Source of the DNA: Desulfobulbaceae bacterium | GTDB lineage: Bacteria > Desulfobacterota > Desulfobulbia > Desulfobulbales > Desulfocapsaceae | Direction: 5' to 3' | Length of the DNA: 45,461 nt | NCBI GenBank assembly: GCA_031287565.1 | Contig: JAITSS010000054.1 | Location: 1-45,461, forward strand | Shown: one piece after another, positions 8,927 through 17,957 of the stretch | Numbering within the stretch: position 1 is the stretch's first letter | How the letters are laid out: the number at the start of each line of letters is the position of its first letter | Translations under genes and position numbers: made by a program | The notes under the pieces: generated by a model | What the model saw: the letters and a program-made list of their open reading frames with translations, nothing else | Databases searched by the model: none | Told to the model about the DNA's origin: nothing

Positions 8927-9002
8927 TGTATTCTCCTCTCCTTAATTTGGTGTACAGAGAAGCAAAAATCGGCCCGCCCATAACGCGGGCGCGAATCTGG
9001 CA

Positions 9003-9031
9003 AAATTACTGATAATCATTCTCGCTGTCAA
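9003..9031 (-). promoter_or_regulatory. Promoter of the rubredoxin operon with an overlapping Fur-like box
   Basis: On the minus strand TTGACA (9031-9026) and TAATTT (9008-9003) are spaced 17 bases apart, about 75 bases upstream of the rubredoxin start. The spacer is covered by a sequence on the plus strand at 9005-9023 that matches the 19-bp Fur consensus at 15 positions, including an unbroken GATAATCATT. A Fur-family repressor (Fur, or a PerR-type relative) is therefore a likely regulator. Confidence 0.55.
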
Positions 9032-9082
9032 TGCGGAAAGGCGCTCGCCGCCGTCGGTTCCACGACCTCAGCGCAATCAGAC

Positions 9083-9111
9083 TTGACAAAAAAAGCGCCG
9101 AATTGTAGAAG
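9083..9111 (+). promoter_or_regulatory. Promoter of the ffh-rpsP-trmD operon
   Basis: TTGACA (9083-9088) and TAGAAG (9106-9111) with 17 bases between them, about 75 bases before the ffh start. It is divergent from the rubredoxin promoter 50 bases away. Confidence 0.5.
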
Positions 9112-9187
9112 GTTCGGCCTTTGAACTTTTTTCGCGCTGGTCAATCCACCGCCCTTCACAATCCGCAGAAGAAACAATCTGGCGAAT

Positions 9188-10540
9188 ATGTTTGAAAATC
9201 TGACCGACCGGCTGGAATCGGCCTTCAAAAAGCTGCGCGGCCAAGGCATCCTGACGGAAGAAAACATCCAGGAAGCGATGCGTGAAGTGCGCATCGCTCT
9301 CTTGGAAGCCGATGTCAGCCTGCCGATCGTCCGAGACTTCATCGCCACGGTCACAGCGCAAGCGATCAACACCGAGGTACAAAAAAGCCTCACTCCAGGG
9401 CAGCAGGTGGTGAAAATCGTCCATGACGAGCTGATTCGTCTTCTGGGCGGCGAAACCCAAAGCCTGCGGCTGGACGGCCACCAACCAGTAGTGATCATGT
9501 TGGTTGGTTTGCAAGGTTCCGGTAAAACCACCACCTGCGGCAAGCTGGCACGTTATCTGAAAGAAAAAGGGCGCAGCCTTTATCTGGTGCCAGCCGACGT
9601 GTACCGCCCGGCGGCCATTGAGCAACTGACCGTTCTGGGCGAACGCCTGGCCGTGCCGGTACACCCCTCCGATACGGCGATGAAGCCGGTGGATATTTGC
9701 CGCCAGGCTTTAGCCGCCGCGCATGAACAACGTTGCGACACCATCCTGATTGACACCGCCGGACGCCTGCATGTCGATGAAGCGCTGATGCGCGAGCTGA
9801 CCGACATCAAAGCGGCGGCGCCACTGTCCGAAATTCTTTTCGTCGCCGACGCCATGACCGGCCAGGACGCGGTGACGGTGGCCGAAACCTTCAATCGCGA
9901 CCTGGATATTACCGGCGTCGTTCTAACGAAAATGGAAGGCGACGCGCGAGGCGGCGTGGCCCTATCCATTAAATCCGTTACCGGTAAGCCGATTAAATTC
10001 GTCGGCACCGGTGAAGCGCTTGATGCGTTGGAAGTTTTTCATCCCGACCGCATCGCCCAACGCATTCTCGGCATGGGTGATGTTTTAACGCTGATTGAGC
10101 GCGCCGAAGCGGTGGTTGACAAACGCGAGGCCGACGAACTGGCCCGCAAACTGCAACGCGACGAATTCACGCTGGAAGACTTCCTCGGCCAGATTCAGCA
10201 AATCAAAAAAATGGGTTCCCTTGAGCAGATCATTGATATGATTCCGGGAATCAACAAGCTGAAGCAAATCAAAGACGCGCCCCGGCCCAGCGAACGGGAA
10301 CTCGTCAAAACCGAGGCCATCATCCGCTCAATGACCAAAAAAGAGCGTCGGAATCACACCATCATCAACCAAAGCCGCAGGCAGCGCATCGCCGACGGTT
10401 CGGGCACCAGTCTGATGGAGGTGAATCGCGTGCTGAAAAGCTACGCGGAGATGATGAAAATGATGCGGAAGCTGCGCGGCAAACCCGGCATTCTCACCGG
10501 CCAGAAACGGCGCAAGCTTCCGAAAGGACTACGCCGATAA
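9188..10540 (+). CDS. ffh: Signal recognition particle protein Ffh
   Basis: The 54-kDa SRP GTPase that binds signal sequences of nascent membrane proteins and delivers ribosomes to FtsY. The 450-residue length is normal. It shows the N-terminal helical bundle (1-90), the G domain with G1 [15 protein letters not shown] (about 107), G2-type DVYRPAA, G3 DTAGR, G4 TKMEGD and the closing GTGE segment, and the methionine-rich M domain from about 300 (IDMIPGI, MTKKER, MMKMMRK). No SRP RNA gene is visible in the window. The ribosome binding site is weak. The gene leads the housekeeping operon and is followed 58 bases later by rpsP, a classical pairing. Confidence 0.97.
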   Translation: MFENLTDRLESAFKKLRGQGILTEENIQEAMREVRIALLEADVSLPIVRDFIATVTAQAINTEVQKSLTPGQQVVKIVHDELIRLLGGETQSLRLDGHQPVVIMLVGLQGSGKTTTCGKLARYLKEKGRSLYLVPADVYRPAAIEQLTVLGERLAVPVHPSDTAMKPVDICRQALAAAHEQRCDTILIDTAGRLHVDEALMRELTDIKAAAPLSEILFVADAMTGQDAVTVAETFNRDLDITGVVLTKMEGDARGGVALSIKSVTGKPIKFVGTGEALDALEVFHPDRIAQRILGMGDVLTLIERAEAVVDKREADELARKLQRDEFTLEDFLGQIQQIKKMGSLEQIIDMIPGINKLKQIKDAPRPSERELVKTEAIIRSMTKKERRNHTIINQSRRQRIADGSGTSLMEVNRVLKSYAEMMKMMRKLRGKPGILTGQKRRKLPKGLRR

Positions 10541-10598
10541 CCGTTTGTCGGATTGTTCCGCGAGCGGTACCACACAACCTAAAGGAGCATTATTCATC

Positions 10599-10844
10599 AT
10601 GGCGGTTCGTATCCGTTTAACCCGATTGGGCAGGAAGAAAAAACCATTTTATCGCATTATCGTCGCCGACAGCCAGGCGCCCCGCGATGGCAAATTTTTA
10701 GAAATTGTCGGCACTTATGATCCATGCCAAAATCCAGCGGCGGTCACGCTGAAAAGCGACAAGATTCAGGAGTGGTTGAACAAAGGCGCGTTGCCCACCG
10801 ATACCGTGGCCAACATTCTGCGCCGCAACATGCCCGCCGCCTGA
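10599..10844 (+). CDS. rpsP: 30S ribosomal protein S16
   Basis: An 81-residue ribosomal protein of normal length, starting with the conserved [24 protein letters not shown] and containing GTYDP. It binds 16S rRNA and is needed for 30S assembly. ATG 10599 follows AAAGGAG (10581-10587) by 11 bases; an in-frame start at 10545 has no site. The next gene starts 5 bases after its stop. Confidence 0.97.
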   Translation: MAVRIRLTRLGRKKKPFYRIIVADSQAPRDGKFLEIVGTYDPCQNPAAVTLKSDKIQEWLNKGALPTDTVANILRRNMPAA

Positions 10845-10849
10845 TTAAG

Positions 10850-11095
10850 ATGACAGAACTGGTACGTTTTATCGCCTCATCGCTCGCCGACCAGCCTGAA
10901 CAGGTACAGGTTGAGGCAAATGAAAACGACGATGCCACGGTCATTACCTTGTCGGTCGCCCAGGACGATTTGGGCAAAATGATCGGCAAACAGGGTCGCA
11001 CCGCCCGCGCTATGCGTAGTTTGCTGACCGCCGCCTGGCCGGCAGATAATCCGGCCCGTCTGGAAATCATTGCTGGATGCCAGACGAGCGACTGA
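10850..11095 (+). CDS. khpA: KH-domain RNA-binding protein KhpA
   Basis: An 81-residue single-KH protein, with the GxxG loop as MIGKQGRTARAMRSLL near residues 43-58, that binds RNA in the cytoplasm. In many bacteria it sits between rpsP and rimM exactly as here, and partners with KhpB/Jag in small-RNA and cell-division control. No separate ribosome binding site is evident, so translation is probably coupled to rpsP; its last 19 bases overlap the rimM start. Confidence 0.9.
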   Translation: MTELVRFIASSLADQPEQVQVEANENDDATVITLSVAQDDLGKMIGKQGRTARAMRSLLTAAWPADNPARLEIIAGCQTSD

Positions 11096-11655
11096 ACTTC
11101 CTGGGCGAATACTCCAGCCCGGAGCATGAGATTGTTATTCTGGGCGTAGTGGCCAAGGCCAGAGGACTGAAAGGGGAGGTCGCCTTTCAACCGCTGTCTC
11201 GTCAACCGGCGACTTTCTGTCGATACCGGGCGGTGCGGCTTGGCGATGGACGAGGGAATTTTTCGCGCCCCATACCGATTGCCGCCTGTCGCGTGGTGAA
11301 AAACACTGTGGCTTTTCGCCTGGTCGATGTTGAAACCCGCGAGCGGGCCGAAGCGCTGGTTGGTTGCGTTATTGCCGTGGATGCGCGTGATTTGCCCGCA
11401 CCGGAAGAAGACGAATACTACTGGCGCGAATTGATAGGTCTGGACGTATGCGACGCGGATATGAAGCGTCTCGGCGCAGTTACGGCCTTATTTGATAACG
11501 GGGCGCACGGCGTTCTCGTGGTCGCGGGAGACAATGGCGAAGAGTTTTTGTTGCCGATGGTGCGTTCCGTAATCAGCCAGACGACCATTGATGGGCGACA
11601 GCTTCTTGTGCTGGCGCCGATTTCCGGTCTGCTCGACGCCAACCGTGACGCCTGA
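11077..11655 (+). CDS. rimM: Ribosome maturation factor RimM
   Basis: A 192-residue 16S rRNA processing factor that binds S19 during 30S maturation. The N-terminal domain shows GVVAKARGLKGEVAFQPLS (the normal GxxxxxxGxxGE pattern) and the PRC-barrel region contains EYYWRELIGLDV, GAHGVLVV and EFLLPMVRSVI. The start at 11077 lies inside khpA and the stop overlaps the trmD start (TGATG), indicating tight coupling in the trmD operon. Confidence 0.93.
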   Translation: MPDERLNFLGEYSSPEHEIVILGVVAKARGLKGEVAFQPLSRQPATFCRYRAVRLGDGRGNFSRPIPIAACRVVKNTVAFRLVDVETRERAEALVGCVIAVDARDLPAPEEDEYYWRELIGLDVCDADMKRLGAVTALFDNGAHGVLVVAGDNGEEFLLPMVRSVISQTTIDGRQLLVLAPISGLLDANRDA

Positions 11656-12440
11656 TGCTCATTGACATTCTGACTATTTTCCCAAACCTGCTGGCTTCGC
11701 CGTTGGAAGAGGGCATGATCCGCAAGGCGCGTCAGGATGGTTCGGTGACGATTCATCCGGTCAACATCCGTGATTTCGCCACCGATAAACACCAGATGAC
11801 GGATGACCGCCCTTTTGGCGGCGGCGAAGGCATGGTGATGAAGGCGGAGCCGCTGGCTTTGGCCGTCGAATCGGCGCGGCGAGCGGACAGTTTGGTCGTC
11901 CTGCTCAGTCCGCAGGGTACGATGTTTGACCAGGCGGCGGCGCGGGATTTGGCCAGGCGCGACCATCTGATTCTGGTCTGTGGCCGCTATGAGGGAGTGG
12001 ATGAACGCTTCCGTGAGTCTTTTATCGATTGCGAATATTCGATAGGCGATTACATCCTCAGCGGCGGCGAATTGGCGGCCATGGTCATATGCGACGCGGT
12101 AATACGGCTCTTGCCTGGCGTTCTCGGCTGCGTCGATTCGTCCTTGAACGAGACCTTCAGCCGCCCGCTGTTGAAGCATCCGCAATACACCCGTCCGGCC
12201 CTGTGGCGCGGCGTGGCAACGCCACAGGCGCTGATGTCGGGCGACCACGCGAAGATCGCCGATTATCGTTTTATTCAGGCCATACGCCGGACGGCGGAGC
12301 GCAGGCCGGAGTTGTTGCAGCGGCTGGAGTTCTCGCAGCGGGAGAAAAAAATCCTTCGCGAACATGGTTTGGCGGCTCTCCTGAGCGACGAGCGAGACGC
12401 CTTGTGCGCAAAAGAAAAAATATGCTGGCCATTGCCCTGA
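11655..12440 (+). CDS. trmD: tRNA (guanine-N1-)-methyltransferase TrmD
   Basis: Methylates G37 next to the anticodon using S-adenosylmethionine, preventing +1 frameshifting. The 261-residue protein has the SPOUT trefoil-knot landmarks FGGGEGMVMK (near 54), CGRYEGVDER (near 112), YSIGDYILSGGELA (near 131) and the C-terminal domain with RPELLQRL. Length is normal (about 240-260). Its ATG shares an A with the rimM stop; the downstream methyltransferase starts inside its last 19 bases. Confidence 0.97.
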   Translation: MLIDILTIFPNLLASPLEEGMIRKARQDGSVTIHPVNIRDFATDKHQMTDDRPFGGGEGMVMKAEPLALAVESARRADSLVVLLSPQGTMFDQAAARDLARRDHLILVCGRYEGVDERFRESFIDCEYSIGDYILSGGELAAMVICDAVIRLLPGVLGCVDSSLNETFSRPLLKHPQYTRPALWRGVATPQALMSGDHAKIADYRFIQAIRRTAERRPELLQRLEFSQREKKILREHGLAALLSDERDALCAKEKICWPLP

Positions 12441-12979
12441 TCCACTACCCGGTGCTCGACAAAGCCGGACGGATCATTGGTTCATCCGTCACCAATCTCG
12501 ACATCCACGACATTGCCCGCGCCGCCCGCACTTTCGGCGCCGATCGGTATTTCGTGGTCACGCCCTACGTCGAAGAGCGGCGATTGGTGACGGAAATCGT
12601 CGGTCACTGGCGCGACGGCTATGGAGCGCGGTATAATCCGGCGCGGGGAGAGGCGCTGTCTCTCGTGCGGGTGGCTGACAGCCTGCCATCGGTTTTGCAA
12701 GAGATGGCTGCCGAATACGGCAAATCGCCGCTGGTGGTCGCGACCAGCGCCAGACTCTGCGAAAAGGGTATCGACTACCAGCATTTACAGCGAGCGATGG
12801 CCGAAGGACGGGCGGCGCTTTTGTTGTTCGGCACCGCGCATGGTCTGGCTCAGGAGGTCATTGACCAGGCTGATTGTACGTTGCCGCCGATTCAGGGCGC
12901 TGGTTATTATAATCATCTGTCGGTGCGTTCAGCGGTTTCGATTGTTCTTGACCGTCTTCTGGGCGCGGCGCGGGAGTAA
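12422..12979 (+). CDS. SPOUT-type RNA methyltransferase of the trmD locus
   Basis: A 185-residue protein of the family sometimes called Methyltrn_RNA_4, found next to trmD mainly in deltaproteobacteria and deep-branching thermophiles. It begins [38 protein letters not shown], with the C-terminal LFGTAHGLA (SAM-binding loop) and [23 protein letters not shown] knot region typical of SPOUT 2'-O or N-methyltransferases. The methylated RNA position is not known to me. ATG 12422 is chosen; a GTG at 12404 in the same frame is an alternative. It overlaps the trmD end and precedes rplS, which argues for a ribosome or tRNA role. Confidence 0.8.
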   Translation: MLAIALIHYPVLDKAGRIIGSSVTNLDIHDIARAARTFGADRYFVVTPYVEERRLVTEIVGHWRDGYGARYNPARGEALSLVRVADSLPSVLQEMAAEYGKSPLVVATSARLCEKGIDYQHLQRAMAEGRAALLLFGTAHGLAQEVIDQADCTLPPIQGAGYYNHLSVRSAVSIVLDRLLGAARE

Positions 12980-13029
12980 AATTGCATTGTTGTCCAATCA
13001 CAGCATCAACATTCATAAAGGATGAAGCC

Positions 13030-13383
13030 ATGAGCACGATTATTGATCGCATCAATCAAGAGCAGTTACGTTTCGACCACCCCAATTTCCGCCCCGGCGA
13101 CAGCATCAAAGTGCACATTCGGATCATCGAGGGCAACAAGGAGCGCATCCAGATTTTTCAGGGCGTGGTGCTGAAACGGAAAAACGGCACCATGGACGCC
13201 AGCTACACGGTCAGAAAAATTTCGCACGGCATCGGCGTCGAAAAGACCTTCGCGCTGCACAACCCCAGGGTCGAAAAAATCGAGCTGGTCAGCCGTGGCC
13301 GAGTCCGTCGGGCGCGTCTCTACTATCTGCGCAACCGTCGCGGCAAAGCCGCCCGTATCCGCGAGGCCGGTTTGACGCGCTGA
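13030..13383 (+). CDS. rplS: 50S ribosomal protein L19
   Basis: A 117-residue ribosomal protein of normal length located at the 30S-50S interface. Recognisable segments are [44 protein letters not shown] and the basic C-terminal [21 protein letters not shown] 13030 follows AAAGGATGAAG. The first in-frame start at 12982 would add a non-conserved extension and is rejected. Confidence 0.97.
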   Translation: MSTIIDRINQEQLRFDHPNFRPGDSIKVHIRIIEGNKERIQIFQGVVLKRKNGTMDASYTVRKISHGIGVEKTFALHNPRVEKIELVSRGRVRRARLYYLRNRRGKAARIREAGLTR

Positions 13384-13427
13384 TTTTTTCGTTTGACGCC
13401 ATCCGTTGCCTGGTGTTCTCACACATC

Positions 13428-13458
13428 CGAGCCGTGCGGGCATTGGCCCCACGGCTCG
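13428..13458 (+). other. Strong stem-loop between rplS and rnhB
   Basis: CGAGCCGTG (13428-13436) pairs perfectly with CACGGCTCG (13450-13458), with a possible inner GGG/CCC. No T-run follows, so it is not a textbook terminator. It may be an mRNA processing or stabilising element that separates the ribosomal part of the operon from rnhB. Confidence 0.45.
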
Positions 13459-13493
13459 CGAAACCCGCGTGATTTCGTCCCGATAAGGCGGGT

Positions 13494-14135
13494 ATGTTCG
13501 CTCATCTGAATCTCTCCGAAGACAGCGACACCTTCGCCCATGAACGACATCTGCATCGACTTGGCTACCGGCGCGTGGCCGGAACCGATGAAGCGGGGCG
13601 TGGTCCGCTGGCCGGGCCGGTGGTCGCGGCCTGTGTGGTCTTACCCGAAGACATCAACCCCGCGCCGTTTCGCGACTCCAAAATTCTGTCGGCTAAAAAA
13701 CGCGAGCAACTGGCCGCCCATTTGCGGCAAAGCGGCGCGGCCATTGGCGTCGGCCTGGTGGAAGCGGCGGAGATTGATCGCATCAACATTCTTAAAGCTT
13801 CGCTTTTAGCCATGCGCCTGGCGCTTGACGACCTGCGCGGCCACTATCCGCGTCCGGATTTTCTTCTGATCGACGGCATATTCACCATCGACGACGCCAT
13901 CCCGCAATGTTGCCTGAAAAAGGGCGAAACAAAGAGCGCCTCCATCGCCGCCGCCTCAATCATCGCCAAAACCGTCCGCGACGGCATCATGCTAGAACTT
14001 GATCGGCGCTATCCGCGCTACAATTTTGCCCAACACAAAGGATACCCCACCAAAGCGCATTACGAAAAGCTGCGGCAATGGGGCGCCTGTCCGGAGCACC
14101 GACGCAGCTTCCGCGGAGTCAAGGGTGAATCCTGA
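13494..14135 (+). CDS. rnhB: Ribonuclease HII
   Basis: Cuts RNA in RNA-DNA hybrids and misincorporated ribonucleotides in DNA. The 213-residue protein carries the acidic active site in order: GTDEAGRGPLAGPV (Asp, Glu), LLIDG (third acid), KGETKSASIAAASIIAKTVRD with the later Asp, and the C-terminal YPRYNFAQHKGYPTKAHYE. Upstream is the stem-loop at 13428; the last 11 bases overlap the yraN start. The rplS-rnhB-yraN order is common in proteobacteria. Confidence 0.95.
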   Translation: MFAHLNLSEDSDTFAHERHLHRLGYRRVAGTDEAGRGPLAGPVVAACVVLPEDINPAPFRDSKILSAKKREQLAAHLRQSGAAIGVGLVEAAEIDRINILKASLLAMRLALDDLRGHYPRPDFLLIDGIFTIDDAIPQCCLKKGETKSASIAAASIIAKTVRDGIMLELDRRYPRYNFAQHKGYPTKAHYEKLRQWGACPEHRRSFRGVKGES

Positions 14136-14496
14136 CAATCGCGCGATGCTTGGGCGGCGCGGCGAGACCTTGGCCGCCGACTTTCTCCAGCGACGCGGCC
14201 ATGCCATCATCCAGCGGAATTATCGAACGCAATACGGAGAAATTGATATTATCAGCAAAGATGGTGACACTCTGGTCTTTGTTGAGGTAAAAACACGCAG
14301 AAGTCAGCGGTATGGCGGCGCGGCGGCGGCGGTGACGGCAAAAAAACAGCGCCGGATCACCTTGGCCGCGCTGGCCTTCATGGCCGAGCAACCCGCCGAA
14401 ACGGCGGCGCGTTTTGACGTGCTGTGTATTGATTTTGACGCGGACGGTCGGATGCGGTTCTCACTGATCGAAAACGCCTTTGAGGCCGCCTCATGA
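14125..14496 (+). CDS. yraN: YraN family (UPF0102) endonuclease-fold protein
   Basis: A 123-residue protein with the restriction-endonuclease-like fold of the UPF0102 family: GRRGETLAADFLQRRGHAIIQRNYRTQYGEIDIISKDGDTLVFVEVKTR contains the GEID...FVEVK metal-site pattern of Holliday-junction-resolvase-like nucleases. Function is not established. Start GTG 14125 has GGAG six bases upstream (14115-14118) and overlaps rnhB by 11 bases; ATG 14146 is the alternative. It travels with rnhB, which suggests a DNA or RNA maintenance role. Confidence 0.85.
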   Translation: MNPDNRAMLGRRGETLAADFLQRRGHAIIQRNYRTQYGEIDIISKDGDTLVFVEVKTRRSQRYGGAAAAVTAKKQRRITLAALAFMAEQPAETAARFDVLCIDFDADGRMRFSLIENAFEAAS

Positions 14497-14533
14497 CGAC
14501 ACCCCTTCTCTTCACCGACAGATCCCTCTGAAT

Positions 14534-15565
14534 ATGTCGCAACGGAAATCGCCACAACCGCCCGTTTTTGCGATGACCATGGGCTGCCCGGTGGGCATCG
14601 GCCCGGAAATCATCCTGAAATATTTCGCGGAAATTGATTGTTCCGCCGACTCAGCCTATCATTCGGTTGTGGTGATCGGCGATGTGGCGGCGCTGGCGAG
14701 GGCGGCGCCCAACACTGCCGCTAGGCCAGCATTGGTATCTTGGCGGCCCGGCGACGCCATCCAGCCAAACACCATTCCTGTCCTGGCTGTGTCGCATCTC
14801 GACCCGCAGCGTTTGGTCTGGGGGCGGCCCAACGCCGAAACCGGCAAAGCGGCGGCGATCTGCATCGAAGAGGCCGTTCGCCTGACCAGCCTTGGCGTTT
14901 TTGCCGGTGTCATCACCGCGCCGATCAGCAAAAAAGCCTTGCATGACGCCGGCTACCCCTATCCCGGCCACACCGAAATGCTCGCTGCTTTAACCAGCGC
15001 CGCCACTTGCCACATGATGCTGGTCGGCGCGAAATTGCGCGTCATACTGGTCACAATCCATTGCCCGCTGCGCGAGGTTGCAAGCCGCATAAATCAGGAA
15101 GAAATCCGCGCCTGCATCCACGCCTGCGATAGCGCCCTGCGCCGCGACTTCGCCATCGCCGCGCCGCGCCTCGCCGTCGCCGCTCTCAATCCGCACGCCG
15201 GAGAAGATGGGCTGTTCGGCGATGAGGAAGCGCGACTGATCACGCCCGCGATTGCGGAAGCGCGAGCCGCCGGGATCGACGCGCGCGGACCGTTGCCGCC
15301 GGATACAGTCTTTCACAGCGCCGCCGCCGGACAGTACGACGCCGTGGTCTGTATGTACCATGACCAAGGCTTAATCCCGTTCAAATTGCTGCACTTCGAC
15401 GATGGGGTCAATGTCACCTGCGGTCTGCCGCTTGTCCGCGCTTCAGTTGACCACGGCACTGCCTACGACATTGCCGGAAGTGGGCGGGCCAATCACGAAA
15501 GTCTCAAAGCGGCGGCGCGCATGGCCGCCGTCATCGCCCGCAACCGCCGCCGGGCCGCGCCATGA
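14534..15565 (+). CDS. pdxA: 4-hydroxythreonine-4-phosphate dehydrogenase
   Basis: Oxidises 4-phosphohydroxy-L-threonine with NAD(P) in the DXP-dependent pyridoxal phosphate pathway. The 343-residue protein shows TMGCPVGIGPEIILK at the N-terminus, ITAPISKKAL, GHTEML (metal-binding histidine), NPHAGEDGLFG (second histidine) and MYHDQGLIPFKLLHFDDGVNVTCGLP with DHGTAYDIAGSG. All metal ligands appear intact. The start is uncertain: ATG 14534 gives the family-like N-terminus but has no clear ribosome binding site. Its stop overlaps the tmk start (ATGA). Confidence 0.93.
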   Translation: MSQRKSPQPPVFAMTMGCPVGIGPEIILKYFAEIDCSADSAYHSVVVIGDVAALARAAPNTAARPALVSWRPGDAIQPNTIPVLAVSHLDPQRLVWGRPNAETGKAAAICIEEAVRLTSLGVFAGVITAPISKKALHDAGYPYPGHTEMLAALTSAATCHMMLVGAKLRVILVTIHCPLREVASRINQEEIRACIHACDSALRRDFAIAAPRLAVAALNPHAGEDGLFGDEEARLITPAIAEARAAGIDARGPLPPDTVFHSAAAGQYDAVVCMYHDQGLIPFKLLHFDDGVNVTCGLPLVRASVDHGTAYDIAGSGRANHESLKAAARMAAVIARNRRRAAP

Positions 15566-16167
15566 ACGCCGGGAGGCTGATCGTTTTTGAAGGCATTGAC
15601 GGCATGGGCAAATCGAGCCAGCTCGCGCTTCTGGCCGATGTCCTGCGAGGCATCGGCCTGCCGGTGATCACTACCCGCGAACCGACCGACGGCCCGCATG
15701 GCCGCGTTATCCGAGAAATGTTCATCGGCCGCGATCGCTACAGTCCGGAAGAAGAACTGGCCGCCTTCATTGCCGACCGCCGATGGCATGTCGAACACGA
15801 ACTGCGCCCGCGACTGGCCGCAGGCATCCATGTTCTCTGCGACCGCTACTATCTTTCAACCATCGCCTATCAGGGCGCGAAGGGCTTGGATACGCAGGCG
15901 ATTATCGCCGCCCACGCCTTCGCGCCACCGCCCGATTTGGCGTTTCTGCTTGATGCGCCGCCCGACGTCGGCATTGGCCGCATCCGGCAGCGCGGCGATT
16001 TGCCGAATGATTTTGAGCGTCTCGATTCGCTTGAGAAGACACGGCGCATCTTCGCCTCGCTGACATTTCCTTTTATCCGCCGGATTGACGCCGGTAAACC
16101 GATGCGGGACGTGCACCAAGCGATTTGCGCCGCCGCGCTGCCACTTTTCGCGATGCCCCATCCATGA
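15562..16167 (+). CDS. tmk: Thymidylate kinase
   Basis: Phosphorylates dTMP to dTDP. The 201-residue protein has the P-loop FEGIDGMGKSSQ (near residue 9-20), the TREPTDGPHGR dTMP loop, the DRYYLSTIAYQGAKG motif with the DRY/DRW-like metal site, and a short lid RIRQRGDLPNDFE. Its start shares ATGA with the pdxA stop and its stop shares ATGA with the next gene, so pdxA, tmk and the TPR lipoprotein are translationally coupled. Confidence 0.95.
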   Translation: MNAGRLIVFEGIDGMGKSSQLALLADVLRGIGLPVITTREPTDGPHGRVIREMFIGRDRYSPEEELAAFIADRRWHVEHELRPRLAAGIHVLCDRYYLSTIAYQGAKGLDTQAIIAAHAFAPPPDLAFLLDAPPDVGIGRIRQRGDLPNDFERLDSLEKTRRIFASLTFPFIRRIDAGKPMRDVHQAICAAALPLFAMPHP

Positions 16168-17957
16168 TTCGCGCGCTGCTGTCGTGTCTTTTGATTTTCG
16201 CCCTCACTGGTTGCGCCGAGCAATCCGCCTCGAAACCGGAACCGACGACGAACGCGACGACAGAAAGCATCACCAAGCCGCGACCGGCCACCGACAAAAC
16301 CGCTACGCCAGAGGAATCCGCCGCTGAAGCAACTTCGGAACCAGTCGATCGCGCCTGCGCTTTTTTCTATTTTCTGTGGGGCAGCCACGCCGAATACAAC
16401 CAAGACCTGGAAGCGGCTTTGGATGCCTTTGAAAAGGCCCTGATCTGTGACCCATCCTCGACGGCAATCGAGAAAAAAATCCCGATTTTATTGATGAAAA
16501 TGGGCGCGGCTGACCAGGCGGCCCAATGGTTGGACAAAAACATTCAGAAGAATCCTCGCGATAAATCGCAGTATTTGCTTCTGGCCCATATCCGCATCCA
16601 GCAAATGAACCGGCAGGAGGCGATCCGCCTCTACCAAGAAGCCCTGGCGCAAGACCCGGAAGACAGCGGCGTTCTGGTGCGGCTGGGCATTTTATACAGC
16701 CAACAGATGGAGCTTGATAAGGCCGAGGAAATTTTTCGGCGGCTCCTGGCGAAAAACCACGAGGAATACTACGCCTGGCTGTACCTGGGGCGACTTTTAA
16801 CCTTGCGCCAAAAACGCGACGAGGCCGCCGCCGCCTACGAAAAGGCGCTGGCCCTCAACTGGTCCGCCGATTTGGTCTATGAAATGGTTGATTTTTACGC
16901 CGACCAGGAAAAATACAGCGAGGTGATGCGCCTCTATAACAACATTCTGAAAAAAGAGCCGGACAACGAACGCGCCCGCCTGGGCCGGGTGCAGACGCTG
17001 ATGAGCATGGGCGAGGATCATCGCGCCTTGGATGAACTCTTGACGCTACAAAAAGAGAGTAAACATCCGGGCAGGCTCGATACATCGGTCGGCAAATTGC
17101 TCTTGCGCCTCGGCCATACCGATGAAGCCAAAACGCTTCTGGAGAAACACCGACAGGACCCGGAAAGCGCCGAGGCCCGCTATCTGCTGGCCCTCATCGC
17201 CTATCAGGACGGCGATTTCAAAAAGGCGCTCGCCTCTCTGCGTTCAATCTCAGCACGCGGCGACGCCTACCCGGACGCGGTCTATCTCCAGGTGCGCATC
17301 CTGCGGGAAATGGGTGAAAACAGCCAGAGCGTCAGCCTTTTGATGAAAAATATCTCCGACGCGGAATTGCGCCAGCCGCTGTTTTTTGTCCTCTTATCCT
17401 CGCTCTATCAGGAGCAGGATAAAAACATCGCCGCCATGGAGGTGCTGAATTCCGGCCTCCGCTTTTACCCGACCAATGAACAGATTCTTTTCGAGCACGC
17501 GCTGCTCCTTGAAAAGACCGGGAAACCTCTGGAAGCCTTGCAAAGCATGGAAAAGGTTTTGCAATTCAACCCTGGCAATCCGGAGGCGCTGAACTTTGTC
17601 GGCTACACCTGGGCCGACCAAAACATCAATCTGGAAAAAGCGCTGACCTACATCGAGCGCGCTGTGACCATAAAACCCGACAGCGGCTTCATCCGCGACA
17701 GTCTCGGCTGGGTCTATTTTCGCCTTGGGCAAAAAGAAAAAGCGCGGGACGAGCTACTGAACGCGCTGAAACTAGAACCGGAAGACCCGGATATTCATGA
17801 ACATTTGGGCGATGTCTACCTGGCCCTGCATCTGCCCGACCAAGCGATACTCTCTTATGAAAACGCCTTGCGCCACAGCCGCGACCCGGAAAAAAATCGC
17901 CTGCTGCAAAAAAAAATCAACCAGCAAAAAGCCGCCGCCCCGCCCGCCGCGAACTAG
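16164..17957 (+). CDS. TPR-repeat outer-membrane lipoprotein
   Basis: A 597-residue exported protein. Residues 1-16 are a signal sequence ending in the lipobox LTGC (lipidated Cys17), then a low-complexity Thr/Ala/Glu linker to about residue 65. From there to the end the sequence is an almost continuous series of tetratricopeptide repeats (for example DLEAALDAFEKALICDPSS, RQEAIRLYQEALAQDPED, QKEKARDELLNALKLEPEDPDIHEHLGDVYLAL), so it is a periplasmic protein-protein scaffold anchored to the membrane. The final repeats resemble those of BamD/PilF-like and cell-envelope assembly scaffolds, but no partner can be named. It precedes a LolB-like lipoprotein. Confidence 0.8.
   Translation: MIRALLSCLLIFALTGCAEQSASKPEPTTNATTESITKPRPATDKTATPEESAAEATSEPVDRACAFFYFLWGSHAEYNQDLEAALDAFEKALICDPSSTAIEKKIPILLMKMGAADQAAQWLDKNIQKNPRDKSQYLLLAHIRIQQMNRQEAIRLYQEALAQDPEDSGVLVRLGILYSQQMELDKAEEIFRRLLAKNHEEYYAWLYLGRLLTLRQKRDEAAAAYEKALALNWSADLVYEMVDFYADQEKYSEVMRLYNNILKKEPDNERARLGRVQTLMSMGEDHRALDELLTLQKESKHPGRLDTSVGKLLLRLGHTDEAKTLLEKHRQDPESAEARYLLALIAYQDGDFKKALASLRSISARGDAYPDAVYLQVRILREMGENSQSVSLLMKNISDAELRQPLFFVLLSSLYQEQDKNIAAMEVLNSGLRFYPTNEQILFEHALLLEKTGKPLEALQSMEKVLQFNPGNPEALNFVGYTWADQNINLEKALTYIERAVTIKPDSGFIRDSLGWVYFRLGQKEKARDELLNALKLEPEDPDIHEHLGDVYLALHLPDQAILSYENALRHSRDPEKNRLLQKKINQQKAAAPPAAN

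Noticed and set aside
11418-12365. 315-codon minus-strand frame opposite rimM/trmD
   Set aside because: Antisense to two conserved housekeeping genes.
13428-13458. Intrinsic terminator after rplS
   Set aside because: The stem is strong but no T-run follows on either strand, so it was recorded as a stem-loop only.
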